Of a stretch of 49,786 nucleotides of DNA, positions 18,101 through 25,661 are shown one piece after another (the first letter of the stretch is position 1; the number at the start of each line of letters is the position of its first letter). The stretch comes from an uncultured Alphaproteobacteria bacterium (GTDB lineage: Bacteria; Pseudomonadota; Alphaproteobacteria; RF32; CAG-239): positions 1 to 49,786 of the forward strand of contig CALXVR010000010.1 of assembly GCA_944392155.1 (NCBI GenBank). The letters are read 5' to 3'. Made by a program: the position numbers and the translations under genes. The notes under the pieces are model-generated. The model was given only the letters and a program-made list of their open reading frames with translations, searched no databases and was not told the DNA's origin.

Positions 18101-18991
18101 ATGATAAAAAAACCGGAAGTTTGTATTTTGCCCGTGGCAGGGTTATCAACCCGAAATCTTCCCGCAACCAAAGCCCTTCACAAGGGTTTCCTGACGCTTG
18201 ACAGCTTGCCGATTATTCAATATGCGGTAGATGCTTGTGCCGAAATCGGGGTTAAGGAAGTTGTCTTTATTTATAGCGATCAATCCTGCAAACACTTGTT
18301 CGAAACTTATTTTAATCCTTATCCATGGTTGGAAAATCATTTGAAAGAAAAAAATAAGTTAGACCTTTTAAAAGTTATCCAAGACATTATTCCGCATGGT
18401 ATGAAGTTTTCTTTTGCAGAGCAAAAAGAGCCTCATGGCAACGGACATGCTATTTTGATGGCTAAAGACATTGTTGGAGACAGAGATTTTATTGTTATGT
18501 GGCCTGATGATGTGTATATCAACATGCATGGTGAAGGCATCTTGCAACAGCTTTTGAACGTTTATAACGAATATGGCGGAATGGTTGAAAATATTATGGA
18601 ATTTCCGCGTGAGCAAATGACACGTTATGGTGCGTTAGTTGGTGCCGTGCGCGATGGGCGTGTTGTTCATGCCAAAGGTTTGGTCGAAAAACCGAAACTT
18701 GAGGAAGTTCCGTCTACTTATGCAAGTATGGGACCTTATATTTTGCCGAATATCATTATGGATATTTTGCCGGAAGTTAAAAAAGGTTCCAACGGTGAAA
18801 TTAACCTTACAGATGCTATGAATTTGGCAGCAGAGCGTGGTGTTAAGCTTAGCGGGGTATTGTGCGATGCTATGCGTTTTGACTGCGGTACAAATAAAGA
18901 TTTGGCCTACTCTGACCTTAAGCTCAAGTTGATGCGTAATCCGGAAATGAGAGCTTATGCTAAAGAGTTGTTGGATACAATGTTTGTGTAA
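18101..18991 (+). CDS. GalU-like UTP-glucose-1-phosphate uridylyltransferase, divergent active-site loop
   Basis: 296 residues with the length and overall order of GalU: nucleotide-binding loop near residue 12, GNGHAILMAKD, the metal-binding WPDDVYI, RYGALVGAV, GLVEKPKLEEVPS and the late FDCGTNKDL segment. GalU makes UDP-glucose for envelope glycans. The first loop reads PVAGLSTRNLPATKALHKG where most family members have GLGTR-x-LPATKA-x-PKEMLP: Gly is replaced by Ser and the PKEM motif is HKGF. This could be a functional variant or a paralogue with another sugar or nucleotide, so no gene symbol is given. GGAG lies upstream of the ATG. A bidirectional terminator follows. Confidence 0.75.
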   Translation: MIKKPEVCILPVAGLSTRNLPATKALHKGFLTLDSLPIIQYAVDACAEIGVKEVVFIYSDQSCKHLFETYFNPYPWLENHLKEKNKLDLLKVIQDIIPHGMKFSFAEQKEPHGNGHAILMAKDIVGDRDFIVMWPDDVYINMHGEGILQQLLNVYNEYGGMVENIMEFPREQMTRYGALVGAVRDGRVVHAKGLVEKPKLEEVPSTYASMGPYILPNIIMDILPEVKKGSNGEINLTDAMNLAAERGVKLSGVLCDAMRFDCGTNKDLAYSDLKLKLMRNPEMRAYAKELLDTMFV

Positions 18992-19010
18992 GACAATCAA
19001 ACTAAAAAAA

Positions 19011-19036
19011 GAGCGGATTAATATCCGCTCTTTTTT
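19011..19036. terminator. Bidirectional terminator between galU-like gene and atpF
   Basis: A perfect 8-bp stem GAGCGGAT/ATCCGCTC with TAAT loop, flanked by seven A on the left and six T on the right. It ends both convergent transcripts. Confidence 0.95.
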
Positions 19037-19047
19037 ATAATGTAATC

Positions 19048-19632
19048 TTAAAGCTTGGTAATCAGCGAAATGGAATCGTCAATTAATTTATCTTGTGTTT
19101 TGGTATCTAATTTTTTCATTATAGCTGTTTTAACGGTTTGTATTGTCAGCTCGCTGGTTAAATCCGAAATTTCTTTTGCAGCCTTTTCTTTGGCCGCTTT
19201 GATGCGGTCTTCGGCATCTTTTTCTTTAAGCTTCATTTCCGCTTCAAGTTTGGAAAGATTTTCTTTCTTGAAATATTCAATCTCTCTTTGAGATTTTGCT
19301 AAAATAGCTTCGGCTTCCTTGTCTGCATTTAAGAATTTTTTTTCATAATCAGCCAAGAGTTTTTGTGCATCATCACGAAGTCTGGCTGCATCTTGAATGC
19401 GCTTGGCAATGCCGTCTATGCGTTTGTTGAGCATTGACTTGACCAGACCGCCAATCGGCTTGGCTAATAAAACAACAACCAAAACAAAGGCAACACCGAC
19501 CCAAAATTCGGCACTCTGATAGAAGACTTCATCGTGCCCGTCAATGTGTCCGATGATTTCCGAGACATTGTCTGCGGCATCCATAACGGCGTTTTGTGCG
19601 GTGTCTATGATATTAGAATTTTTGTTGGTCAT
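19048..19632 (-). CDS. atpF: F0F1 ATP synthase subunit b
   Basis: 194 residues: an N-terminal region with one membrane span (FWVGVAFVLVVVLLAKPI) followed by a long charged helix typical of the b-subunit stalk (RLRDDAQKLLADYEKKF, KEKAAKEISDLTSEL). It holds F1 to the membrane a subunit. It overlaps atpF-prime by an ATGA junction. The pre-membrane leader of about 40 residues, rich in Asn and Asp, is longer than in enterobacterial b. It is the last gene of the F0 operon here; the F1 genes are not in the window. Confidence 0.92.
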   Translation of the reverse strand: MTNKNSNIIDTAQNAVMDAADNVSEIIGHIDGHDEVFYQSAEFWVGVAFVLVVVLLAKPIGGLVKSMLNKRIDGIAKRIQDAARLRDDAQKLLADYEKKFLNADKEAEAILAKSQREIEYFKKENLSKLEAEMKLKEKDAEDRIKAAKEKAAKEISDLTSELTIQTVKTAIMKKLDTKTQDKLIDDSISLITKL

Positions 19633-20120
19633 TTTTGTTTTGCCTCAACGGTTTTGACTGCATCTTTAATGTCTTTGGCTGAAATGGTTGTTAAGCCGAT
19701 TTTGGCAACAACGGCTTGAGCCAATTCTTCAGACATTTCTTTTACTTTTGCCAGAGCTTCTTCTTTGCTTTTTGCAATTTCAGCTTCTCCGGCGGCAATT
19801 TTCTTTTGGAGTTTTGCAGTGAGTTCATTTTGCTTCTTTTGCATATAAGTATTGAGCTCGGCTTGAGTGGCTGCCAGAGATTCATTAGCATTTGCCGTGG
19901 CTTCTGCGAGTGCATCTTGATATTTTTTCAGGGAATCCTCTGCTTCTAAGCGGATGTTATGCGCTTTGTTTAAGTAGCCGTCTATTTTGCGTTGGCGTTG
20001 CTCCAGAATATCGGCAATACGCGGCACGATAAAATGCGACATTATAAACAGCATGCTGAAGAAGCATACGATGAGCCAGAATAACTGAGATGTGAAAGTT
20101 GATGAATCTAACTGCGGCAT
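19629..20120 (-). CDS. atpG: F0F1 ATP synthase subunit b-prime
   Basis: 163 residues: membrane span at the N-terminus (LFWLIVCFFSMLFIMSHFIV) ending in PRIADILEQRQRKIDGYL, the standard b/b-prime neck motif, then an Ala/Glu/Lys-rich coiled coil. Two different b subunits, b-prime then b, are characteristic of alphaproteobacteria and phototrophs. An AAGGGA Shine-Dalgarno precedes the ATG at 20120. Placed between atpE and atpF. Confidence 0.92.
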   Translation of the reverse strand: MPQLDSSTFTSQLFWLIVCFFSMLFIMSHFIVPRIADILEQRQRKIDGYLNKAHNIRLEAEDSLKKYQDALAEATANANESLAATQAELNTYMQKKQNELTAKLQKKIAAGEAEIAKSKEEALAKVKEMSEELAQAVVAKIGLTTISAKDIKDAVKTVEAKQK

Positions 20121-20195
20121 AGTTTATCCCTTTTTGTTCGTCTTTTCAGAGCCGAGGAGTGAGTTTTCCTCGGTTCTGACGAAAGACGGATTTGT

Positions 20196-20417
20196 TTAGT
20201 TGCCCGTGAGCATTACAAGGGCGATAACCAAAGCATACAATGCGATAGCCTCAACAGCGGCAAAACCTGCCCAGGCATAAAGGTCAACATCTTTTTTTAC
20301 CTGCGGATTGCGTCCGACGATGGAGATGATTGTTGTCCATACCTGAGAAACACCCCAGGCAGCGGCAGTCATTGACAAAGCGCACATACCGGCGCCGATA
20401 TAAGCCATTGGTTCCAT
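20196..20417 (-). CDS. atpE: F0F1 ATP synthase subunit c, atypical helix 1
   Basis: 73 residues from the ATG at 20417, chosen for its AGAGGA Shine-Dalgarno; an in-frame extension to 20498 has no ribosome site. Two-helix hairpin with the conserved polar loop GRNPQ and the ion-carrying Glu in helix 2 (FAAVEAIALYALVIA). Helix 1 starts IGAG as in other alphaproteobacteria but then reads MCALSMTAAAWGVS, where the usual sequence is rich in Gly at alternate positions (GxGxGxG). Loss of those glycines should change packing of the inner ring of helices. Otherwise a normal proton-type c subunit. Confidence 0.93.
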   Translation of the reverse strand: MEPMAYIGAGMCALSMTAAAWGVSQVWTTIISIVGRNPQVKKDVDLYAWAGFAAVEAIALYALVIALVMLTGN

Positions 20418-20517
20418 AATTTTTATCCTCTTTCGGGTTGATAAAGAAGCTTGCCAAGCAAACTTCGGGTTAGTAAAAAACATAATTATATTCGGCACAG
20501 AGCCAAAAACTTAATTC

Positions 20518-21240
20518 TTAGTGGCTATGCAAAGCATCGCCAAGATAAATACAGCTTAAAACCGTGTAGATGAAAGCTTGCAGCAAGGCGATGAAAATTT
20601 CAAAGACAATGATGCAGCCGTCAAATGCCAAAGGAACAATGCCGCCGATACCGAGGGCAACAATGAAACCGGCAATAATCTTGAGCATGATGTGACCAAC
20701 AGTCATGTTTGCAACAAGACGGACGGTTAAACTGAATGGTTTTGAAAGGAAAGATATCATTTCAATCGGTACAATCAGCGGTGCAAGGGCAGCAGGAATC
20801 CCTTTGGGAAGAAATGTACGCAGATAGTTCCATTTCTTTTTCTTGATGCCGATGCAGATGTTAAAGAGTAAGGCGATGATAGATAAACCGCCGACCGCAG
20901 CCAAATGTGATGTGAAAGTGAAGGCATATGGGAATAAGCCCAGCAGGTTTCCGAAGGCAACAAACAAAAATACGGTGAAGATGAATGAAAAATATTTTAG
21001 GCCTTCTATGCCGACATTTTCTTTCAGAAGAGATGATATAAACTCATATACCGTTTCGGGGACGGATTGGGCAACGGATGGGATGATTGTTCTTTTGCGC
21101 AAACAAAGTCCGAAGATGAGGGTGGATAAAACAACAGCCAACACCATAAAAAGGCTGGAGTTGGTGAAAGAGATGTCCACACCGCCGACTTCAAGTGGAA
21201 TAATCGGCTTAATTGTAAATTGTTCCATAGGGTTAGACAC
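20518..21240 (-). CDS. atpB: F0F1 ATP synthase subunit a
   Basis: 240 residues, five or more membrane helices. The key arginine of the proton channel is visible in SLTVRLVANMTVGH, followed by the C-terminal helix ALLQAFIYTVLSCIYLGDAL. The GTG at 21240 is taken as start because AAGGAG lies 10 bp upstream and 7 bp separate it from the atpI stop; the ATG at 21228 is the alternative. It forms the stationary half-channels next to the c ring. Confidence 0.95.
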   Translation of the reverse strand: MSNPMEQFTIKPIIPLEVGGVDISFTNSSLFMVLAVVLSTLIFGLCLRKRTIIPSVAQSVPETVYEFISSLLKENVGIEGLKYFSFIFTVFLFVAFGNLLGLFPYAFTFTSHLAAVGGLSIIALLFNICIGIKKKKWNYLRTFLPKGIPAALAPLIVPIEMISFLSKPFSLTVRLVANMTVGHIMLKIIAGFIVALGIGGIVPLAFDGCIIVFEIFIALLQAFIYTVLSCIYLGDALHSH

Positions 21241-21247
21241 GACTAAC

Positions 21248-21550
21248 TTACTCCTTATTTCGGTCTTCGTTTTTTACAAAACGATATACGTTTAAGAATC
21301 CGGCTGCGCCGCCAAAGAATAGTCCGGCTACCAAGAAGATGGGTTGTGTGGCAAAGAGTTTGTCCAAAAAATAACCCAAGGCAGTTCCGACCAAAACTCC
21401 GGAAACCAACTCTGTTCCGACCCTGAAGCCTGTTTTGGTGGCATAAGCAAATTCAGATTCTTTTGTTTCTTTGCGAGCAGCTTGTTCGACAGCTCGTTGT
21501 TTGTTTATGCGTTCTTCCAATAATTTTAAGTCATCAGGAATCTTTTTCAT
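21248..21550 (-). CDS. atpI: ATP synthase protein I (AtpI)
   Basis: 100 residues: charged N-terminus (LKLLEERINKQRAVEQAARK) and two hydrophobic helices (VGTELVSGVLVGTALGYFLD and FLVAGLFFGGAAGFLNVYR), the AtpI/N-ATPase helper layout. AtpI assists c-ring assembly and sits first in the operon atpI-atpB-atpE-atpG-atpF. Its Shine-Dalgarno is weak (GAGG about 13 bp upstream). Confidence 0.9.
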   Translation of the reverse strand: MKKIPDDLKLLEERINKQRAVEQAARKETKESEFAYATKTGFRVGTELVSGVLVGTALGYFLDKLFATQPIFLVAGLFFGGAAGFLNVYRFVKNEDRNKE

Positions 21551-21606
21551 TGTGCTTACTATACCTCATAAATTGTTACCGACTTATTAATAAAGTTCGG
21601 CACATT

Positions 21607-22350
21607 TTATTTGTTCGAGAGTTTCTTTTCTAAATAAGCTTTTAGGGTTTCATAATCCGGAGCACCGTGAATGACTTCTTTGCCGTCTTTGCTTACGATA
21701 AGCAGAGCAGGGGTTCCTTGAACATTTAGTTTCTCTATGGCTTGTTGACGTTCTTCTATAATTTGTTCAGCCAATTTTTCATTTTTAAGGCACTTGGCTG
21801 CGGCTTCTTTGCTTAACCCATTGAGAGAAGCGTATTCGGTCAAAACTTTTTCGGTGCGGAGAGATAATCCCCAGTCACGTTGTTTTTTGAATAAAAGCTC
21901 CAAAAATTCGTGATAATTTTTTGCAGGAACACAGTGAGCCAGCATCGATGCCATCATGGATTTATTGTCTATAGGAAAGTCTACAAACATTACGTTGACT
22001 TTGCCCGAATCAATGAAGTCTTTCTTTAGTTGCGGTAGGGTATCTAAGTGAAAATTAGCGCAATGATGGCAGCCGAAAGATGAATATTCATAAATTGTAA
22101 TCGGTGCATTACTTTTGCCGAGAGAATGTCCTTTGGGCAAAATCACATTAATTTTAGGGTCTACTTTTTGTGCCAGACCGTTAATGTCTTCTGCGGAAGG
22201 TGCAGCTTGTGCCGCTTGCATCAGGACAGGACGACCGTCCGGACTCATAATAAAACCTTTAAGGTTCAAATACATTCCGGCGGCGATAAAAAATATAATC
22301 AGACCGGCAATTGTGCCACTTATTTTTTTGACGGTATCTTCAAATTTCAT
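21607..22350 (-). CDS. Membrane-anchored DsbA-like thiol oxidoreductase
   Basis: 247 residues. An N-terminal membrane segment (GTIAGLIIFFIAAGMYLNL) anchors a periplasmic thioredoxin-fold domain of the DsbA/Com1 type: the active site Cys94-His-His-Cys97 (SFGCHHCANF), then the inserted helical domain, and the cis-proline loop GTPALLI. It would form or shuffle disulfides in exported proteins. The start overlaps the dciA stop (ATGA), an arrangement common in alphaproteobacteria. The Cys-rich repeat protein at the window start would be a plausible client, though this is only inference. Confidence 0.9.
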   Translation of the reverse strand: MKFEDTVKKISGTIAGLIIFFIAAGMYLNLKGFIMSPDGRPVLMQAAQAAPSAEDINGLAQKVDPKINVILPKGHSLGKSNAPITIYEYSSFGCHHCANFHLDTLPQLKKDFIDSGKVNVMFVDFPIDNKSMMASMLAHCVPAKNYHEFLELLFKKQRDWGLSLRTEKVLTEYASLNGLSKEAAAKCLKNEKLAEQIIEERQQAIEKLNVQGTPALLIVSKDGKEVIHGAPDYETLKAYLEKKLSNK

Positions 22351-22883
22351 TTTTCGTTATTCTCTCTTTTGTTGTCATTAAATACACTTTTACCCAATTT
22401 TACTAATATTTTCTTAAGTTCTGTATTGTTTAGGTCAGATGTCAGGTCGTTGATGTAATTTTCTTCTTCCCGGCTAATTTTAATTTCAGGTTTTTCATCA
22501 GCGGTTTTATCTAATTTTTCTGTTGCAAGGCTGGTGTCCTGAATGATTTTTATTTTAGATACGGCTTGATATCCAAAATGCGTGTTTATCTTTTCCAATA
22601 TATATTTTTCACGATGTTGAATCTCAAGAGCAAAAGCCCCTGAAAGAACGCTTAAGTGTAAAGTGCCGTTGCTTTTTTGTCCTCGAGGAAAGTCTATTTT
22701 TTGCGGCAGGCTGAATTCGGCCAGTTCTTCGCCTACAATGGTACTCCAACCGGTTAGGATATCTATTTCAACAAAACCTTTAGCGCCCAAAAATTGCTTG
22801 GCAAGCGGTAAAATGGTTTGCGATACGCTTGCTAAGCCCTGAGTGCGACGTTCTTCTGATATTTGTATTTTTTCTTTCTTCAT
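22347..22883 (-). CDS. dciA: DciA family protein (DUF721), replicative helicase loader candidate
   Basis: About 178 residues from the ATG at 22883 behind AGAGAT; an in-frame extension to 22940 has no visible ribosome site. DUF721 features: the basic N-terminal helix, LAKQFLGAKGF, GWSTIVGEELAEFSLPQKI, and the strand-rich HLSVLSGAFALEIQHREKYILEKIN. DciA is the ancestral bacterial partner that loads DnaB helicase. Overlap with the DsbA-like gene supports co-expression. It diverges from fliO. Confidence 0.85.
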   Translation of the reverse strand: MKKEKIQISEERRTQGLASVSQTILPLAKQFLGAKGFVEIDILTGWSTIVGEELAEFSLPQKIDFPRGQKSNGTLHLSVLSGAFALEIQHREKYILEKINTHFGYQAVSKIKIIQDTSLATEKLDKTADEKPEIKISREEENYINDLTSDLNNTELKKILVKLGKSVFNDNKRENNEK

Positions 22884-23021
22884 AACAATATCTCTAACAT
22901 ATTGTTTTTCCCTCTTCCAGCATATCAAGACAAATATCAACAGTCAGAGGGGCGATGATTGACTCTTAAGTTCAAAAAAAATTATAATCGGCGCAGGAAT
23001 AGTTGTTGCGGCAGGTGGGTT

Positions 23022-23309
23022 ATGGAAGGTTTGATGATACTTAAAGCCGTGCTCTCGCTGGCTTTTGTTTTGGGCTTAATGCTTTTGACGCTTTGGGCTA
23101 TCAAATATTGTCAGCTCCACGGCGCAAAAAATAAGTTTATGCGTAAGCTCGGCGAAAATCAGCGCTTGCAGGTGCTTGAAAATAGGCGGCTTGATGCCAG
23201 AAACTCACTCGTGTTATTCAAAAAAGATGATAAAGAATATTTGCTTTTGCTCGGCGCAACGCAGAATCTGCTGATTGAATCCGAACAGGTTAAAAAGGTT
23301 CAGAAATAA
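23022..23309 (+). CDS. fliO: Flagellar biosynthetic protein FliO
   Basis: 95 residues with the ATG at 23022 chosen for its AGGTGG motif. A single N-terminal membrane helix (LKAVLSLAFVLGLMLLTLWAI) and a small cytoplasmic domain with RLQVLENRRLDARNSLVLFK and LLLGATQNLLIES, the short FliO signature. FliO helps assemble the FliP ring of the flagellar export gate. It overlaps fliP by TAATG. Confidence 0.9.
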   Translation: MEGLMILKAVLSLAFVLGLMLLTLWAIKYCQLHGAKNKFMRKLGENQRLQVLENRRLDARNSLVLFKKDDKEYLLLLGATQNLLIESEQVKKVQK

Positions 23310-24052
23310 TGTCTAAAAAGTTTTTGTTTTTATGTTTGTTTTTGTTGTGCGCTTGGAGCTTTTTTGCTTTTCCGGCCGAGGCTCAGACGCTTAGCTTAAA
23401 TGTTCAGGATCAGCCTACCGGTTCGGCAACAGCCAGAATCTTCAATATTATCCTGATGATTACGGTGCTCTCCATTGCGCCGAGTATTTTGGTGATGATG
23501 ACCTCCTTTACCCGAATTGTGGTGGTCTTTTCCATCACCCGCAGCGCTTTGGCCACCAACTCAACACCGCCGAATATGGTTTTGCTCTCTTTGGCCTTGT
23601 TCCTTACAATGTTTATTATGGCTCCGACTTTTGAAAAATCTTGGGAAGAGGGGATTAAACCGATGTATGAGGAAAAGGTTGAAATCCTTGAAGGTTTGGA
23701 AAAAGCCGCCGCGCCGCTTAAGGAATTTATGGTGCGCAATACCCGTGAAAAAGACTTACTCCTCTTTACGGATTTGGCTAAAGAAAAGCCTGCGGAAAGC
23801 GTTGCGGAAACCCCGCTTAAAGTTGCTATCCCCGCTTTTATGATTAGCGAACTTCGCCGCGCCTTTGAAATCGGCTTTCTTATTTTCGTGCCGTTCCTGA
23901 TTATAGATATGGTGATTGCTTCCGTGCTTATGTCAATGGGTATGATGATGTTGCCGCCAACTGTTTTGGCTCTGCCCTTTAAGGTTATTTTCTTTGTCTT
24001 AGTAGACGGTTGGTATATGTTGGCTGGGTCTTTGGTTAACTCCTTTAAATAA
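23309..24052 (+). CDS. fliP: Flagellar biosynthetic protein FliP
   Basis: 247 residues: signal peptide (ending FPAEAQ), membrane segments with VLSIAPSILVMMTSFTRIVV and RSALATN, the variable loop, then the C-terminal signature PAFMISELRRAFEIGFLIF and IASVLMSMGMMMLPP. FliP forms the core of the type III export gate. No other flagellar gene is near; fliO-fliP stands alone, which in some alphaproteobacteria reflects dispersed flagellar clusters. A family B repeat follows within 5 bp of the stop. Confidence 0.97.
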   Translation: MSKKFLFLCLFLLCAWSFFAFPAEAQTLSLNVQDQPTGSATARIFNIILMITVLSIAPSILVMMTSFTRIVVVFSITRSALATNSTPPNMVLLSLALFLTMFIMAPTFEKSWEEGIKPMYEEKVEILEGLEKAAAPLKEFMVRNTREKDLLLFTDLAKEKPAESVAETPLKVAIPAFMISELRRAFEIGFLIFVPFLIIDMVIASVLMSMGMMMLPPTVLALPFKVIFFVLVDGWYMLAGSLVNSFK

Positions 24053-24360
24053 CAAGCTGTTGCCAGCTTGACAAGTGGACGCACTTGAGCGAACACAGGC
24101 TGCTTCAAGAATCATTGTTGAACCGCGATGCTTCCAGCGTGTATATCTTGCGTATGTGCCTTGTGTTCTTATGTTGTTTATGTACGCTGTGGTACTTTTG
24201 ACTTTATTTCTTACTATATGCCTCATTCTCCAAATATTTTCAAACTGTAGCCAGTTTGACAAGTGGGCGCACTTGAGTGAACACGGGCTGCTTTGAGAAT
24301 CATTGTTATATCGTGATGCTTCTAGCGTGCATATCTTGCGTATGTGCCTTGTGTTCTTAG
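24053..24360. repeat. Family B repeat pair flanking half of a family A palindrome
   Basis: Two B units start at 24057 and 24245 and share CTTGACAAGTGG, GCACTTGAG, GAACAC and the tail GCATATCTTGCGTATGTGCC with small changes. Between them lies the right half of an A element: GTAC (24182-24185), six bases, GTAC (24192-24195), then the A right end containing CCTCATTCTCCAAA. The same A-end-then-B join occurs at 4110-4180, so the two families recombine or transpose together. Confidence 0.7.
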
Positions 24361-24370
24361 GGCAATAAAA

Positions 24371-24398
24371 AAAGCTCTTCCGAAGAAGAGCTTTTTTT
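24371..24398. terminator. Bidirectional terminator downstream of outer membrane barrel gene
   Basis: A perfect 10-bp stem AAAGCTCTTC/GAAGAGCTTT with CGAA loop and flanking A and T runs. It ends the minus-strand barrel gene and any read-through from fliP. Confidence 0.95.
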
Positions 24399-24414
24399 AT
24401 TGATAAGGTTTGGG

Positions 24415-25014
24415 TTAGAAGACGTAACGGAAACCACCGTATACTTCGTGGGCGCGGATAGAAGCGCTTTCAATTTCACCCATATTCAAGAAACGATAAC
24501 CGACATCAATGTTAATACGGTTGGTTAACTTAGCAGACAAACCACCACCGACGGCCCAGGTGAAGTTATCTTCTTCATATTTAACTGCTTTACGTCCAAA
24601 ACCTTGGAACTCATATTCAATGTTGGTCATACCGATACCGGCCATAATATAAGGTGTAAACATAGAGTATGGTGTCAAGTCGGCATAGACGTTAAACATA
24701 TAAGACATTGTTTGGAAGGTTGAAGTATTGCGTGCGTCAATCTCACCGGTTTTCTTTTCGGTTTCTTCACGCCATGTAAATTCAACCTCAGCACGGAAGT
24801 ATGTATAACGATAACCGAGGGCGGCAGCAGCCATCCAAGAGTTGTCATCAATTTCAAATCTGTCGCCGAGGGCTTCGTCCGAATCGCCTAAGTTGTGGTT
24901 AACAATACCACCACGGACACCCATATAAAAACCGTCGCATTCGGCGGAGGCAGAGGCTGCCAGACTCATAGACATTAAAAAGGCAGCAAATGCCGACAAA
25001 AGCTTTTTGTTCAT
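24415..25014 (-). CDS. Small outer membrane beta-barrel protein
   Basis: 199 residues. Signal peptide MNKKLLSAFAAFLMSMSLAA with cleavage after ASA. The mature part alternates polar and hydrophobic residues in about eight strands (GFYMGVRGG, ALGYRYTYFRAEVEFTW, FNVYADL, FTPYIMAGIGM, WAVGGGLSAKL, INIDVGYRFL) and ends VYGGFRYVF with the terminal aromatic expected for BAM recognition. This is the OmpA/Opa-like OMP_b-brl family of host-associated alphaproteobacteria. Role unknown; structural or adhesin functions are typical. Single gene with its own terminator. Confidence 0.85.
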   Translation of the reverse strand: MNKKLLSAFAAFLMSMSLAASASAECDGFYMGVRGGIVNHNLGDSDEALGDRFEIDDNSWMAAAALGYRYTYFRAEVEFTWREETEKKTGEIDARNTSTFQTMSYMFNVYADLTPYSMFTPYIMAGIGMTNIEYEFQGFGRKAVKYEEDNFTWAVGGGLSAKLTNRINIDVGYRFLNMGEIESASIRAHEVYGGFRYVF

Positions 25015-25204
25015 TGGTCAACTCCAAATAAATTTAGATAAAAAAGTCTATTTTGTCCAATTTTATACAATAATTTGTTTAATTACGCAAGTAAAAAATG
25101 CATTGGTTATGTCTTAATTTAGCCAAAATGTCTTAAAATGTGATTAATAAATGTATTTTTTTATGCCTAAGGGCTTGAAAAATTGTTTTTTGTGCTTAAA
25201 CGAG

Positions 25205-25560
25205 GCGAATCGGAAACGACTCGGAGTGGTTGTGTGGGTGAGGGGAGTTTGTGGCGAGTGGTTGAGGGGGTGAGCGTGGAGGGGGAAAAGTGTGGCAAGA
25301 GTGGAGTGGTTGTGTTGCGTGGTTGAGGGGGTGTGGTCGGTGAGGTGTGGCGTGCGAGTGCGGTGCGCGATGACGGCAGGTGAGTTTGCTGAGGGGATGG
25401 AGTGGTGGGCTGTGGCGGAGACTGTGTGATGAGGTGAAAAGAGAAGAGGTGATTTTGTCTGGGGTGAGGATAGGCGGTTGAGAGGAGGAATATGATAAGG
25501 TGGGGGGTGATGTGGCAAACTGTGGTGTGTTATGCTGCGGTGTGAGATGAGGTGATTGCG
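25205..25560. other. G-rich, strand-asymmetric non-coding block
   Basis: About 350 bp in which the plus strand is dominated by G and T in GTGG, GAGG and GGGGG runs with little C. Composition is unlike every other part of the window. A minus-strand open frame (25144-25518) gives a His/Pro/Thr/Ser-rich peptide with no plausible domain and no Shine-Dalgarno; it is attributed to the lack of G on that strand rather than to coding. The block lies between the alphaproteobacterial barrel gene and the Bacteroidota-like genes. Confidence 0.6.
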
Positions 25561-25595
25561 GAGTGATATATTATTTTAAAAGTATTTAAAAACAG

Positions 25596-25625
25596 AAAGG
25601 GCGGCAGGTAAACCTGCCACCCTTT
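25596..25625 (-). terminator. Hairpin terminator after the Bacteroidota-like barrel gene
   Basis: Stem AAAGGGCGGCAGG/CCTGCCACCCTTT with TAAA loop and one C-A mismatch. On the minus strand it follows the 25662 stop by about 35 bp and leads into a pyrimidine-rich CTGTTTTTAAA sequence. Confidence 0.75.
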
Positions 25626-25661
25626 CCTATATTATTATAATAATATTTTTTTTATTGGCTT

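Noticed and set aside
25144..25518. Minus-strand His/Pro/Thr-rich frame of 124 codons
   Set aside because: Low-complexity peptide explained by the scarcity of G on that strand; no start signal and no domain.
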